From Pseudomonadota bacterium (GTDB lineage Bacteria; Pseudomonadota; Gammaproteobacteria; Burkholderiales; Burkholderiaceae_C): a DNA stretch of 63,783 bases. The stretch covers positions 1-63,783 of the forward strand of contig JAIUOM010000007.1 of assembly GCA_020161215.1 (NCBI GenBank). Reading direction: 5' to 3'. The notes beneath the pieces are model-generated. The model saw only the letters and a list, made by a program, of their open reading frames with translations. It was not told the origin of the DNA and ran no database searches. Shown here one piece after another: positions 36,955 through 45,412 of the stretch. Position 1 is the stretch's first letter, and the number at the start of each line of letters is the position of its first letter. Made by a program: the position numbers and the translations under genes.

Positions 36955-38526
36955 TCAGTTGACTTTGCGGTCGTGACCGCTCCAGTACGGGGCCTGCACG
37001 GCCTTGCGCATGACCTTGCCGTTCGGGTTCTTGGGCAGAGCCTCGACAAACTCGAACAGGCGCGGGCGCTTGAAGCCGCTGAGGCGTTCGGCGCAGAACG
37101 CGTCCAACCCCTGCGTCTCGGTCGCGCGGCCGGGTTTCAGCACGATGTGCGCCGCCACCGCCTCGCCCCATTTGTCGTCCGGCACGCCAAACACGCAGGC
37201 GTCGGCCACGGCCTCGTGCTGGTAGAGCACGGCCTCGACCTCGGACGGATACACGTTGAAGCCGCCGCTGATCACCATGTCCTTCTTGCGGTCGACGATG
37301 TAGACGTAGCCTTCCTCATCGACACGGGCCAGGTCGCCCGTGTGGTAGCGGCCGTTTTTCAGCACCTCGGCCGTCAGCTCGGGCGCGCGCCAGTAGCCGG
37401 CGAAGATGTCGGGGCCGCCGACCACGATCTCGCCCACCTCGCCTTGCGCCACCGACTGGCCGGCCTCGTCGACGATCTCAAGCTCGCTTTCCAGGTACGG
37501 CAGGCCGCACGAGGCCAGGCGCTCGGGGCGCGCGGCTCGGGCGTACAGGTGGTCCTCGGTGGTCAGCCCGCACACGCCCGAGGTGGTCTCGCCGGCACCA
37601 TAGCCTTGCGACAGGATGGGGCCGAACACGTCCATCGCCTTCAGGATGCGCGCCGGCGCCATCGGTGCGGCGCCGTAGCCCAGGCGCTGCAGGTCGGGCA
37701 GCGGGCGGTACTGGCCTTCCAGCTGGCCCAGCAGCATGTTGATCATGGTCGGCACCATGAAGGTGTGCGTCACGCGGTCGGCGCGCATGTCGGCCATGAA
37801 GCGGCCCGGCTCAAAACTGCTGAACAAACGAATCGTCACGCCCCGGCACAGCGCGGGCACGATCTGCATGCCTGAGGCGTGACTGATCGGGCCGACCAGG
37901 CCCAGAATCTGGCCCGCGTGCATGCCCTCGGCGCGCATGTGGAACTTGCGCAGCTGTGCCAGCCGGTTGCCAAAGGTCTGCATGGCGGCCTTCAGCACGC
38001 CCGACGAACCCGAGGTGTAGTGCAGCACGGCCAGGTCGTCGGCGCGCACGGCCACCGGCACAAAGCGGTCGCTGGCGCGCTGCAGCAGCTGCTCGTAGCC
38101 GCTGTCCGGCGCCGCGTCGGTGTCGACAAACAACAAGCGTGGGGCGGCGCTCTTCAGGTGGGGCAGGAAGCTCTCGGCACGCGTCGCGGTGGTCACCACC
38201 ACCACGGCCTCGCTGTTGGCGATGACCTCGGCCATCTCCAGCGGCGACAGCCGGGCGTTGAAGGGCGCCTTGACCAGGCCGGCCTTGTAGCAGGCGATCT
38301 CGATCTCGACGATTTCCACGCAGTTGGGCAGGTAGAAGCCGACGCGGTCGCCGCGCCGCAGGCCCAGCCCGAGCAGGGCGTTGGCCAGTTGGTTCGAGCG
38401 CCGCTCCAGTTCGCCGTAGGTGATGCTGCGCTCGGGACTCTTGACGGCCACGAGCCGGTTGAAGGCCTGGGCGCAACGGGCGACGAGGGCGCCGACGTTG
38501 GCCACGACCGGGCTGGATGTTTCCAT
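36955..38526 (-). CDS. Class I adenylate-forming CoA ligase (AMP-binding)
   Basis: A 523-residue acyl/aryl-CoA synthetase. Motifs are LHYTSGSSGVLKAAM (phosphate loop), GYGAGETTSGVCG, YHTGDLARVDEEGYVYIVD, KDMVISGGFNVYPSEVE and the C-terminal catalytic Lys in NPNGKVMRK. It activates a carboxylic acid with ATP and CoA. The acid is unknown; neighbours (acyl-CoA dehydrogenase, Bug receptor, LysR regulator) point to catabolism of an imported carboxylate. ATG 38526 is chosen. The upstream region holds a strong palindrome for a regulator. Confidence 0.88.
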   Translation of the reverse strand: METSSPVVANVGALVARCAQAFNRLVAVKSPERSITYGELERRSNQLANALLGLGLRRGDRVGFYLPNCVEIVEIEIACYKAGLVKAPFNARLSPLEMAEVIANSEAVVVVTTATRAESFLPHLKSAAPRLLFVDTDAAPDSGYEQLLQRASDRFVPVAVRADDLAVLHYTSGSSGVLKAAMQTFGNRLAQLRKFHMRAEGMHAGQILGLVGPISHASGMQIVPALCRGVTIRLFSSFEPGRFMADMRADRVTHTFMVPTMINMLLGQLEGQYRPLPDLQRLGYGAAPMAPARILKAMDVFGPILSQGYGAGETTSGVCGLTTEDHLYARAARPERLASCGLPYLESELEIVDEAGQSVAQGEVGEIVVGGPDIFAGYWRAPELTAEVLKNGRYHTGDLARVDEEGYVYIVDRKKDMVISGGFNVYPSEVEAVLYQHEAVADACVFGVPDDKWGEAVAAHIVLKPGRATETQGLDAFCAERLSGFKRPRLFEFVEALPKNPNGKVMRKAVQAPYWSGHDRKVN

Positions 38527-38608
38527 GTCTGTCTCCTGGGTGGGGCCCGCTGGTGAACCGGGGCTCCGTGAGGGAACTTTCACAGAAATCGAGCCATCAA
38601 GGAAATAC

Positions 38609-38640
38609 CGATTGTTGATACCAGGGTATCAATTCAATCG
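38609..38640. promoter_or_regulatory. Nested palindrome upstream of the CoA ligase operon
   Basis: TTGATACC-AG-GGTATCAA (38615-38632) is a perfect 8-base inverted repeat. It is flanked by a second pair, CGATTG (38609-38614) and CAATCG (38635-38640). It lies 89 bases before the ligase start and 23 bases after the LysR gene end. It is a plausible LysR-type binding site for control of the ligase operon. Confidence 0.6.
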
Positions 38641-38662
38641 ATAGGCAAGCGGCAAGCGGGCT

Positions 38663-39655
38663 TCAGCCGTTCTCGATCGGCGCCTTTTGCAGCAGCTCGG
38701 CCAGCCAACGACCGGAGTGGATCAGCGCCTCGGCCTCGCTGCGCATCACCTCCATCACCACCTCGGCCGCCGGCCCGGGCGGTTTGAGCGCCGAGGTGGC
38801 GAGGTGGTAGGTGCGCAGCAGCCGCGGATGCACCACCCGCGCCACCAGCCAGCCCTTGCCCATGGGCGGCGTGTCGGAGAGCGCGCAGGCCGGCGTGAAG
38901 GTGAAGCCGGCGCCGTGCAGGTACAGCGAGCGGATGACACGCGCGGAGTCGTGCTCGTGCACGATGTTCAGCACCAGGCGCTTGGCCGCCGCCGCCTGCT
39001 CGACGCTGCGGCGGATGGAAAAGCGCCGCGATTGCATGACCAGCGGCAGCGCGGCGGCACGCGCGAAATCGATGTCCGGCCGGGCGCCGGGCCTGGCCTT
39101 GGCCGAAGGCGGCCGCAGTTGGGCGGCCACCTCGCCGGAGGTGTCGCGCCCGCTGAAATAGATCGACTCGCGCACCCACGGCACGCAGCGCAGCCCCTCG
39201 GCGTAGGGCGTGTCCACCAGCAGGCCGATGTCGGCGCGGCCGTCGGTCATGGCCTTGGTGACCAGCAGGCTCAGATCGTCGATGAAGTACAGCCGGATGC
39301 GCGGGTGGGTCTTTTGCAGGCGGGCGACGATGCGCCCCGACAGCAGCGAGGTCAGCAGGAACGGCGCCGCCACGGTGACCGAGCCCTCGGGCTCCTGCGG
39401 CAGGCGGCTGACCCGGTCCTTCAGCGCGGCGGCGTCCGAGAGCAGGCGACGTGCGTCCTGGTACAGCAGCTGGCCGGCCGGGGTGGGGATGACGCCGGCG
39501 TGGGTGCGCTCAAACAGCTGCGTTTCCAGCTCGGCTTCCAGCTTCTTGATCTGCGCGGTGAGCGCGGGTTGCGCCACGTACAGCGAGCCGGCCGCGCGCG
39601 ACAGGCTACCGGCTTCCACCACCGTGACGAAGTAACGCAGTGCCCGCAGGTCCAT
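38663..39655 (-). CDS. LysR family transcriptional regulator
   Basis: A 330-residue regulator of the CysB/NAC-like branch. The N-terminal helix-turn-helix is SLSRAAGSLYVAQPALTAQI with a following winged region (LFERTHAGVIPTPAG). The rest is the substrate-binding-like effector domain, with a C-terminal extension of about 25 residues. It is unusual in being upstream and co-directional with the ligase operon rather than divergent. A strong palindrome lies between them, so it probably controls that operon in response to the acid or its CoA ester. Confidence 0.88.
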   Translation of the reverse strand: MDLRALRYFVTVVEAGSLSRAAGSLYVAQPALTAQIKKLEAELETQLFERTHAGVIPTPAGQLLYQDARRLLSDAAALKDRVSRLPQEPEGSVTVAAPFLLTSLLSGRIVARLQKTHPRIRLYFIDDLSLLVTKAMTDGRADIGLLVDTPYAEGLRCVPWVRESIYFSGRDTSGEVAAQLRPPSAKARPGARPDIDFARAAALPLVMQSRRFSIRRSVEQAAAAKRLVLNIVHEHDSARVIRSLYLHGAGFTFTPACALSDTPPMGKGWLVARVVHPRLLRTYHLATSALKPPGPAAEVVMEVMRSEAEALIHSGRWLAELLQKAPIENG

Positions 39656-39691
39656 CCTGCCGTCCAGTGTGCCCGAAACGCGGGCGCCGGA

Positions 39692-40588
39692 TCACCAGTC
39701 GGGCAACACCTCGCCCTGCAGCGCGCCACGGCGCTCGGCGTAGTCCGGCAGCACGTCCTGCACATGCCGCCAAAAGCGTGCGCCGTGGTTCATCTCGCGC
39801 AGGTGGGCCAGCTCGTGCACCACCACGTAGTCGATGATGGGTTGGCCGAAGTGGATCAAGCGCCAGTTCAGGCGGATCGAGCCATCGGCACTGGCCGAGC
39901 CCCAGCGCGTGCCGGCCGAGGACAGGCTGAGCTTGCGCCACTGCACGCCCAGCCGTGGCGCGAAGTGGTCCAGCCGCTGGGTGAAGTTGCGCCGCGCCTG
40001 GCGCATCAGCCAAGCTTGGGCGGCGTCGCGCAACTGCTCGGGCGTGGCTGTGTGCGGCAGGCCGATCACCAGGGTCGGGCCTGGGGCATCTGGCGAGCCG
40101 CCTTCCGTCTGGGCTTCCAGCACCGCGCCGCCACCGTGGCGCTGGCGCGGGTCCAGCCGCAGCACGGCCGGCTGACCCAGGAAGGGCACGCTCGCGCCCT
40201 CCTTCCAGTCGATGCGCGCCGCGTGCAGGCGCGCCTGGCGCTCGCGTGCCACGCCCAGCTTGTCGACCAGCCAGCCGGCGCGCTGGCGCAGCACGGCCTC
40301 CACCTCCGCCACCGGGGTCCAGTTCGGGGCGCTCACCGTCAAGCCGTCGACGGAGACGACAAAGCCGATGGTCTTGCGCCGGCTGCGGCGCAGCTCGTAG
40401 GCGACCTCGGCCGCGCCCAGGCGCAGGCTGCGGTTGGCGCGCGGGTGGTCGAATTGCGCGGGCGCCAGGGCGTCTGGCAGAGCGATCGGGGCTTGGGCCG
40501 GCACCGGGAGGGGTGCAAGAGCTGGCGGCGGTGGTACGGCGCGGGCGGGCACCGGGGTGCCGAACAGATCCAGCAGCAATTGCGTCAC
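39692..40588 (-). CDS. YgjP-like (M48/SprT-type) metallopeptidase
   Basis: A 298-residue zinc metallopeptidase of the YgjP/DUF45 family. The metal motif is VVHELAHLREMNHGARFW near residues 256-273 (HExxH plus a third His), preceded by the family segment SAGTRWGSASADGSIRLNWRL (here split as SAGTRWGSAS and GSIRLNWRL). The first 50 residues are Pro/Ala-rich and probably disordered. The start is GTG at 40588. It is a probable cytoplasmic protease of unknown target. It lies downstream of plsC in the conserved glyS-gmhB-plsC neighbourhood of Burkholderiales. Confidence 0.84.
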   Translation of the reverse strand: MTQLLLDLFGTPVPARAVPPPPALAPLPVPAQAPIALPDALAPAQFDHPRANRSLRLGAAEVAYELRRSRRKTIGFVVSVDGLTVSAPNWTPVAEVEAVLRQRAGWLVDKLGVARERQARLHAARIDWKEGASVPFLGQPAVLRLDPRQRHGGGAVLEAQTEGGSPDAPGPTLVIGLPHTATPEQLRDAAQAWLMRQARRNFTQRLDHFAPRLGVQWRKLSLSSAGTRWGSASADGSIRLNWRLIHFGQPIIDYVVVHELAHLREMNHGARFWRHVQDVLPDYAERRGALQGEVLPDW

Positions 40589-40611
40589 GGTTCGGCCAGC
40601 CAGAAAACGCC

Positions 40612-41391
40612 CTAACCCGGCCGCCGCTCGAAGCGCTTGGCCTGGCCGTCCGGGTAGGCCTCGGGGTCCAGGCGCAGCATCTCGGCCTCGATCCAGGCCT
40701 CGACCTCGCGTATCAGTTCATCCGGCCGCCGACCGGTGCTGGGAATTTGCGGGCCAATCGAGATGTCGACAATGCCCGGCTTCTTGACGAAAGCCTTGCG
40801 CGGCCAGCACTTGGCCGAGGTGACGGCGATGGGAATGACCGGCACGCCGCACTGAATGGCCAGGCGCGCGCCGCCACTCTGGTAGGTGCCCTTCTGACCG
40901 CGCGGGATGCGCGTGCCTTCGGGAAACATGATCACCCACACGCCCTCGGACATCAGCCGGCGGCCCTGCTGCACCACCTTGGAAAAGGCTTCGGTGCGCT
41001 TGCTGCGGTCGATGTGGATCATGTCCATGCGGCCGATGGCCCAGCCGAAGAAGGGCACGTACAGCAGCTCGCGCTTGAACACGTAGGCCAGCGGGTGCGG
41101 CATGATGGCAGGCATGGTGAAGGTCTCCCAGGTGGACTGGTGCTTGACCAGCAGCACGGCTGGGTCCTTGGCGCCCTGGGGCAGGTTCTCCATGCCGCTG
41201 ATGCGGTTGCGGATGCCCAGGATCCACTCGCCCCCGCGCACGGCGGTCGCCAGCCAGCCGGCGCAGATCCAGTACAGCCGCGTGCTGCTGATAAAGGGCG
41301 AGACGATGACCACGAAGGTGGCCCAGGGGATGACGGTGACGATCATCCACAGCATGTGGAGCGTCGAGCGGACAAAATTTATGACAAACAT
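40612..41391 (-). CDS. plsC: 1-Acyl-sn-glycerol-3-phosphate acyltransferase (PlsC family)
   Basis: A 259-residue membrane-bound acyltransferase. Two N-terminal hydrophobic helices (about residues 8-50) precede the catalytic motif VKHQSTWETF, an HX4E form of the canonical HX4D, and the second motif FPEGTRIPRGQKG. It acylates lysophosphatidate in phospholipid synthesis. HX4E variants are common in this betaproteobacterial branch, so it is probably active. The start lies at the edge of repeat copy A8, and the upstream gmhB ends within the same repeat. Confidence 0.85.
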   Translation of the reverse strand: MFVINFVRSTLHMLWMIVTVIPWATFVVIVSPFISSTRLYWICAGWLATAVRGGEWILGIRNRISGMENLPQGAKDPAVLLVKHQSTWETFTMPAIMPHPLAYVFKRELLYVPFFGWAIGRMDMIHIDRSKRTEAFSKVVQQGRRLMSEGVWVIMFPEGTRIPRGQKGTYQSGGARLAIQCGVPVIPIAVTSAKCWPRKAFVKKPGIVDISIGPQIPSTGRRPDELIREVEAWIEAEMLRLDPEAYPDGQAKRFERRPG

Positions 41392-41446
41392 GGGCAGAGG
41401 CCGGCGTCAAACAAGCTTGAGTAGCTATAAATAATAGAGCAAATTA
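41386..41446 (+). repeat. Dispersed AT-rich repeat family A, copy 8
   Basis: It contains GGCCGGCGTCAAACAAGC, TGAGTAGCTATAAATAAT and AGAGCAAAT. It fills the whole gap between gmhB and plsC: the gmhB stop (41444-41446) and the plsC start region are both at its edges. Any promoter or ribosome site for plsC must lie in it. Confidence 0.7.
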
Positions 41447-42031
41447 ACGCGCCGCCGTGGCCTGCGCCTTGGCGCGCTCGGCCTCGTCCTCGGCAATGAA
41501 GGTGGTGGCGAAGGCCGCCAGATCGGCGTGCACCCGGGTGCCGACCGGAAACTCCGGCGGCAAGGGGTCGGAGCGCACGGGCGCGCTCTTGCTGCTCAGC
41601 ACCAGGTGCGGCACGCAGCCCGCGGCGACGGCGGCCTGGGCATCGGTCAAGCTGTTGCCCACCGCGTGCACCCGGGACAAATCGACGTTGTAGCGTTCGC
41701 CGATCTGCTCGAACAGGCCGGGCAGGGGTTTGCGGCAACTGCAGCCCTCATCGGGGGCGTGGGGGCAGTAGAACACCGCGTCCACGCGCCCGCCCACGCC
41801 GGCCAGCTCCTTGTTCATGCGGGCGTGGATGGCGTTCAGCGCCGCCACGTCGAACAGCCCGCGCCCCAGGCCCGGCATGTTGGCCGCCATCACGACGTGG
41901 TAGCCGGCCTGGTTGAGCCGCGCAATGGCGTCCAGGGCGCCGGGCAAGGCCTCCCAATCTTCCGGGGTCTGAAGGTAACCGTCTCGCTCGACACACAAGG
42001 TGCCGTCGCGGTCCACGATGACGAGTTTCAT
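41444..42031 (-). CDS. gmhB: GmhB-type heptose 1,7-bisphosphate phosphatase with altered active-site motifs
   Basis: A 195-residue HAD phosphatase of the LPS heptose pathway (dephosphorylates D-glycero-D-manno-heptose 1,7-bisphosphate at C7). Motif I is VDRDGTL and the zinc-binding insert is CPHAPDEGCSCRK with all Cys/His ligands. However, motif II, normally TNQSG, reads ANMPG, losing the Thr, and motif IV, normally VGDSLxD, reads VGNSLTD, with Asn for the metal-binding Asp. Length and order are otherwise standard. Either it works with altered residues or it is losing activity. It lies 7 bases after the unidentified membrane-protein gene. Confidence 0.8.
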   Translation of the reverse strand: MKLVIVDRDGTLCVERDGYLQTPEDWEALPGALDAIARLNQAGYHVVMAANMPGLGRGLFDVAALNAIHARMNKELAGVGGRVDAVFYCPHAPDEGCSCRKPLPGLFEQIGERYNVDLSRVHAVGNSLTDAQAAVAAGCVPHLVLSSKSAPVRSDPLPPEFPVGTRVHADLAAFATTFIAEDEAERAKAQATAAR

Positions 42032-42038
42032 GCGCCCA

Positions 42039-42734
42039 TTATCGAGCTTGGGCGACCTCGGCGGGTGCCGACGCGGGCGCGGGCAGTTCGGCAATGCCGG
42101 CCAGGTATTCACCCCAGAACGCACCGCCCACGCGCTGCACGGTGACGGTGCGGCCCGGCAGCAAGGTGCGGGCGTGGGCGCCTTCCAGCAGACCGCGGCG
42201 CGGGGCGTCGATGCCGGGCCACAGCAGCACCAGCTGCAGGCCCCCGGGGCCACGCTGGCTGGGCATCGCCAGGCGCGCGCGCAGCACCGTCGCCTCGACG
42301 TCGGGCAGCGGCTCACGCAGCGCCAGGTTCAGGTGCGCCGTCAGCAGGCCCAGCGCGGCCACGCCGCATGCGCTCGCCCACAGCGGCAGCGCCAGACGGC
42401 GAAACGCCGTGGCGCCGCGCTGGCGCAGATAGCGGCGCGACAGTGCGACGATCATCACGCCCACGGCCAGGCCGAGCAGCGGCCAGCCCAAGTTCTGCCA
42501 AAGCGCCTGGGTGGTGTCGGGGGCGCCCAGGCCGTCGGCCATCTTCACCGGGGTCAGCGCGTGCAGCGGCGGCCAGGCCTCGGCCAGGGTGCGCAGCACA
42601 AAGTGCAGCGCAGCCACGGCCATCGGCGGGCCGAACAGCCACCACGCGGTGCGCACGCTGGCGCGCGGGGCGGCGTCTACGGCCGGCGATGAAGCGGCCG
42701 GCGGGGTCGGGGGGGTGGCGGGCAGCTTGGCCAT
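42039..42734 (-). CDS. Hypothetical membrane protein between glyS and gmhB
   Basis: A 231-residue protein I cannot place in a family. A Pro/Ala-rich N-terminus of about 25 residues precedes a hydrophobic helix (WWLFGPPMAVAALHFVLR), then others near residues 82-97 and 116-135. The C-terminal third is soluble, with VQRVGGAFWGEYLAGIAEL. Its start overlaps the glyS stop by one base (TGATG), so it is translationally coupled to glyS. The location between glyS and gmhB is not part of the usual order in the order Burkholderiales as I know it. Confidence 0.65.
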   Translation of the reverse strand: MAKLPATPPTPPAASSPAVDAAPRASVRTAWWLFGPPMAVAALHFVLRTLAEAWPPLHALTPVKMADGLGAPDTTQALWQNLGWPLLGLAVGVMIVALSRRYLRQRGATAFRRLALPLWASACGVAALGLLTAHLNLALREPLPDVEATVLRARLAMPSQRGPGGLQLVLLWPGIDAPRRGLLEGAHARTLLPGRTVTVQRVGGAFWGEYLAGIAELPAPASAPAEVAQAR

Positions 42735-44956
42735 CAGGCGGCCAGGCGCGACAGGTCGGCCACGCGGTTCATGGCCTGGTGCAGCGCTTGCAGCAAGCCC
42801 TGGCGGTTGGCGCGCAGGGCAGGGTCTTCGGCGTTGACCATCACGCCGTCAAAAAAGGCGTCCACCGGCGCGCGCAGCGCGGCCAGCGTTTGCAGCGAGG
42901 CGGTGTAGTCACCCGCGTCGAACTGCGCATTGGCCTTGGGCAGCACCTGCTGCATGGCGGCGTGCAGGGCTTTTTCAGCGTCTTCGGCCAGCAACTGCGG
43001 GTTGACCTGCGCCTGCACGGCCTGGCCGGCTTCGCCAGCTTTCTTCAGGATGTTGCCGATGCGCTTGTTGGCGGCGGCCAAGGCGGGGGCTTCAGGGAGT
43101 TGGGCGAAGGTGCGGACGGCGTCGAGGCGCTTGCCCACGTCGGCCAGACGCTCGGGGCGCAGGGCGATGACGGCGTCGACCTCTTGTGCGCTGAAGCCCT
43201 GCTCGCGCAGGCTGCCGGCCAGGCGGTCATAGATGAACTGCACGAGTTCACCACCCGTCGTTCCTTTGGTGCCGAAGTGCTCGTTCAGAGCATGCAGATA
43301 GTTGCCGACGCTCGTTGCATTTGCTAAGTGGTCTGGCACCAACTCAGACTTCAGGTAGCTGTTAACAAAGGGTTTCGCAGAGATGGCTAGAACACCTATC
43401 AACGAAAGTTGAGGCGCACTCTCCACCAACATGCGAATCACCCCCAACGCATGCCGCCGCAGCGCAAACGGGTCCTTGTCGCCGGTGGGCAGGTTGCCGA
43501 TGCCGAACATGCCGACCAGGGTTTCCAGCTTGTCGGCCAGCGCCACCACCGTGCCCACCTGGCCGCGCGGCAGCTCGTCGCCGGCAAAGCGCGGCTTGTA
43601 GTGGTCCTCGATCGCGAAGGCGACGTCTTCCGACAGGCCGTCGTGGCGCGCGTAGTAGCCGCCCATGATCCCTTGCAGCTCGGGGAACTCACCCACCATG
43701 TCGGTCAGCAGGTCGGCCTTGGCCAGCATGGCGGCCTGGTCGGCTGCGGCGGCCAGCTGGGCGCCGCCCAGCTGCTGGCCGATGGCCTTGGCGATGGCGC
43801 GCACGCGCAGGGTGCGTTCACCCTGCGTGCCCAGCTTGTTGTGATAGACCACCTTGTCCAGCTGCGGCACGCGCGATTCAAGCGTCTTCTTGCGGTCCTG
43901 GTCGAAGAAGAACTTGGCGTCGGCCAGGCGCGGGCGCACCACGCGCTCGTTGCCCTGGGTGATGGCGCTGGTGTCGGCGGGGCTGATGTTGCTGACCAGC
44001 AGAAACTGGCTCGTCAGCTTGCCGTCGGCGTCCAGCAGCGGAAAGTACTTCTGGTTGGCCTTCATGGTCAGGATCAGGCATTCCTGCGGCACTTGCAGAA
44101 ACTCTGGCTCAAACTGGCACAGCAGCACGTTGGGGCGCTCGACCAGGGCCGTCACCTCGTCCAGGAGTGCTTCGTCTTTGATAGCTGAAAGCCCAATTCC
44201 TGCGCCGACAGATGCTGTTTTTAGACCAGATTCGATGGCCGCGCGCCGTTCGTCAAAGCTGGCGATCACCGCGCCCTGCTCGCGCAAGGCGTTGGCGTAG
44301 TCGTCGGCATGCTTCAGCTCGATCGGGTCCTGCTGCGCCTCAAAGCGGTGGCCGTGCGTGGCGCGGCCCGCATCCAGGCCCAGGGCCGCGACGGGCACGA
44401 CCTGGTCGCCGTGCAGCGCCACCAGGCCGTGCGCAGGGCGCACGAACTGCACGCTGTCCCAGCCGGGCAGGGGCGTGCCGCTGGCCAGCTGGTAGGTCAT
44501 GACCTTGGGGATGGGCAGCTTGGCAATGGCCTCCAGCAGCGCTTTTTGCAGGCCGTCAACCAGCGCTGCACCGGGCACCACGGTGTCCAGAAACAGGGCC
44601 TCGGCCTTGCCGTCGGGCTGGCGCTTGAGCTGCGGCAGCACTGAAGGTTCAGCGCCCAGGGCCTGCAGCTTTTTCAGCAGCGCGGGCGTGGGCTGGCCGT
44701 CCGCGGTCAGGGCCACGCTGACGGGCATCAGCTTTTGCTGCACGGCCTTGTCGGCCGCCTTGGCTGCCACTTGCGTGATGTGGGCCGCCAGCCGGCGCGG
44801 GCTGGCGTAGGGCGTGACGGTGGAGCCCGTCGCCAGCAGGCCCTGGGCCTTGAGCTGGTCGGCCAGCACGCCGGCAAAGGCTTCGCCCAGCTTCTTGAGG
44901 GCCTTTGGGGGCAGCTCTTCGACGAAGAGTTCGACCAGGAGGTTGGCAGGGGTCAT
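42734..44956 (-). CDS. glyS: Glycyl-tRNA synthetase beta subunit
   Basis: A 740-residue beta subunit of the alpha2-beta2 glycyl-tRNA synthetase; it binds tRNA and carries HD and anticodon-binding-like domains. Family marks are LLVELFVEELPPKALKKLG at the N-terminus, LILTMKANQKYFPLL, and GEFPELQGIMGGYYA. It is about 50 residues longer than the E. coli protein. Two unusual segments are visible: residues about 244-261 are encoded by a repeat family A copy, and residues about 505-570 are encoded by a patch of lower GC with an extra 30 or so residues. The start overlaps the PIN-toxin stop by one base. Confidence 0.92.
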   Translation of the reverse strand: MTPANLLVELFVEELPPKALKKLGEAFAGVLADQLKAQGLLATGSTVTPYASPRRLAAHITQVAAKAADKAVQQKLMPVSVALTADGQPTPALLKKLQALGAEPSVLPQLKRQPDGKAEALFLDTVVPGAALVDGLQKALLEAIAKLPIPKVMTYQLASGTPLPGWDSVQFVRPAHGLVALHGDQVVPVAALGLDAGRATHGHRFEAQQDPIELKHADDYANALREQGAVIASFDERRAAIESGLKTASVGAGIGLSAIKDEALLDEVTALVERPNVLLCQFEPEFLQVPQECLILTMKANQKYFPLLDADGKLTSQFLLVSNISPADTSAITQGNERVVRPRLADAKFFFDQDRKKTLESRVPQLDKVVYHNKLGTQGERTLRVRAIAKAIGQQLGGAQLAAAADQAAMLAKADLLTDMVGEFPELQGIMGGYYARHDGLSEDVAFAIEDHYKPRFAGDELPRGQVGTVVALADKLETLVGMFGIGNLPTGDKDPFALRRHALGVIRMLVESAPQLSLIGVLAISAKPFVNSYLKSELVPDHLANATSVGNYLHALNEHFGTKGTTGGELVQFIYDRLAGSLREQGFSAQEVDAVIALRPERLADVGKRLDAVRTFAQLPEAPALAAANKRIGNILKKAGEAGQAVQAQVNPQLLAEDAEKALHAAMQQVLPKANAQFDAGDYTASLQTLAALRAPVDAFFDGVMVNAEDPALRANRQGLLQALHQAMNRVADLSRLAA
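44173..44226 (-). repeat. Repeat family A, copy 9, in frame inside glyS
   Basis: On the glyS coding strand it reads GGTCTAAAAAC, TGTCGGCGCAGGAATTGGG, then TTTCAGCTATCAAAGAC and GAAGC, matching the landmark order of intergenic copies. It is fully translated as GLKTASVGAGIGLSAIKD. The flanking DNA is GC-rich, so the AT-rich island stands out. Confidence 0.65.
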
Positions 44957-45396
44957 CAAATAGTCACCAATTCAAATCCAAGCGAGACGGCGGCGTCGCC
45001 CATCTCGGTATCCAATGTGGCCAGCGCCGTGCAGCCGTGGCGCTGCGCCACGGCCAGGTGCAAGGCATCGGCGCCGCGCACCCGCAAGCCGTCGGCGGCG
45101 CACAGTTCTGCGGCGTGCAGATAGTCGGCCTCGATCACGTTCAAGCGGTGCACCATGCCCATCAGGTCGGCAAAGCGATCCCGCGCCCAGCGCGCCTGGT
45201 GGCGGTTGAGCGCCTTTTTGCGCAACTGGATGCCCAGGGCGCTTGCAAACTCGGTTTCCACCCACCAGGCAGCGCCCATGCGGGCCATGTCGGTGTTGTC
45301 CAGCCACTGGATGGCCGCGGCGCTTTCATCCTGATGAAAACACGAGGCGCACCAGATGCTGGTGTCGACATAGGTGGCGGACGGACGGCGGCGCAC
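44956..45396 (-). CDS. PIN-domain toxin (VapC-like)
   Basis: A 146-residue PIN-domain protein. Acidic residues of the active site are present: TYVDTSIW (Asp near 10), VETEFASAL (Glu near 48), RGADALHLAVA (Asp near 109) and LATLDTEMG (Asp near 127). It is a probable ribonuclease toxin paired with the antitoxin encoded just upstream. The start is GTG, 16 bases after the antitoxin stop. Its stop codon overlaps the glyS start by one base, so glyS translation could depend on passage through the toxin gene. The pair separates glyQ from glyS. Confidence 0.82.
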   Translation of the reverse strand: MRRRPSATYVDTSIWCASCFHQDESAAAIQWLDNTDMARMGAAWWVETEFASALGIQLRKKALNRHQARWARDRFADLMGMVHRLNVIEADYLHAAELCAADGLRVRGADALHLAVAQRHGCTALATLDTEMGDAAVSLGFELVTI

Positions 45397-45412
45397 GGCT
45401 CAACGGTGGTCG

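Noticed and set aside
40700..41391. PlsC inactivation because of HX4E instead of HX4D
   Set aside because: Glu can serve in place of Asp and the variant is usual in this branch; the remaining motifs are intact.
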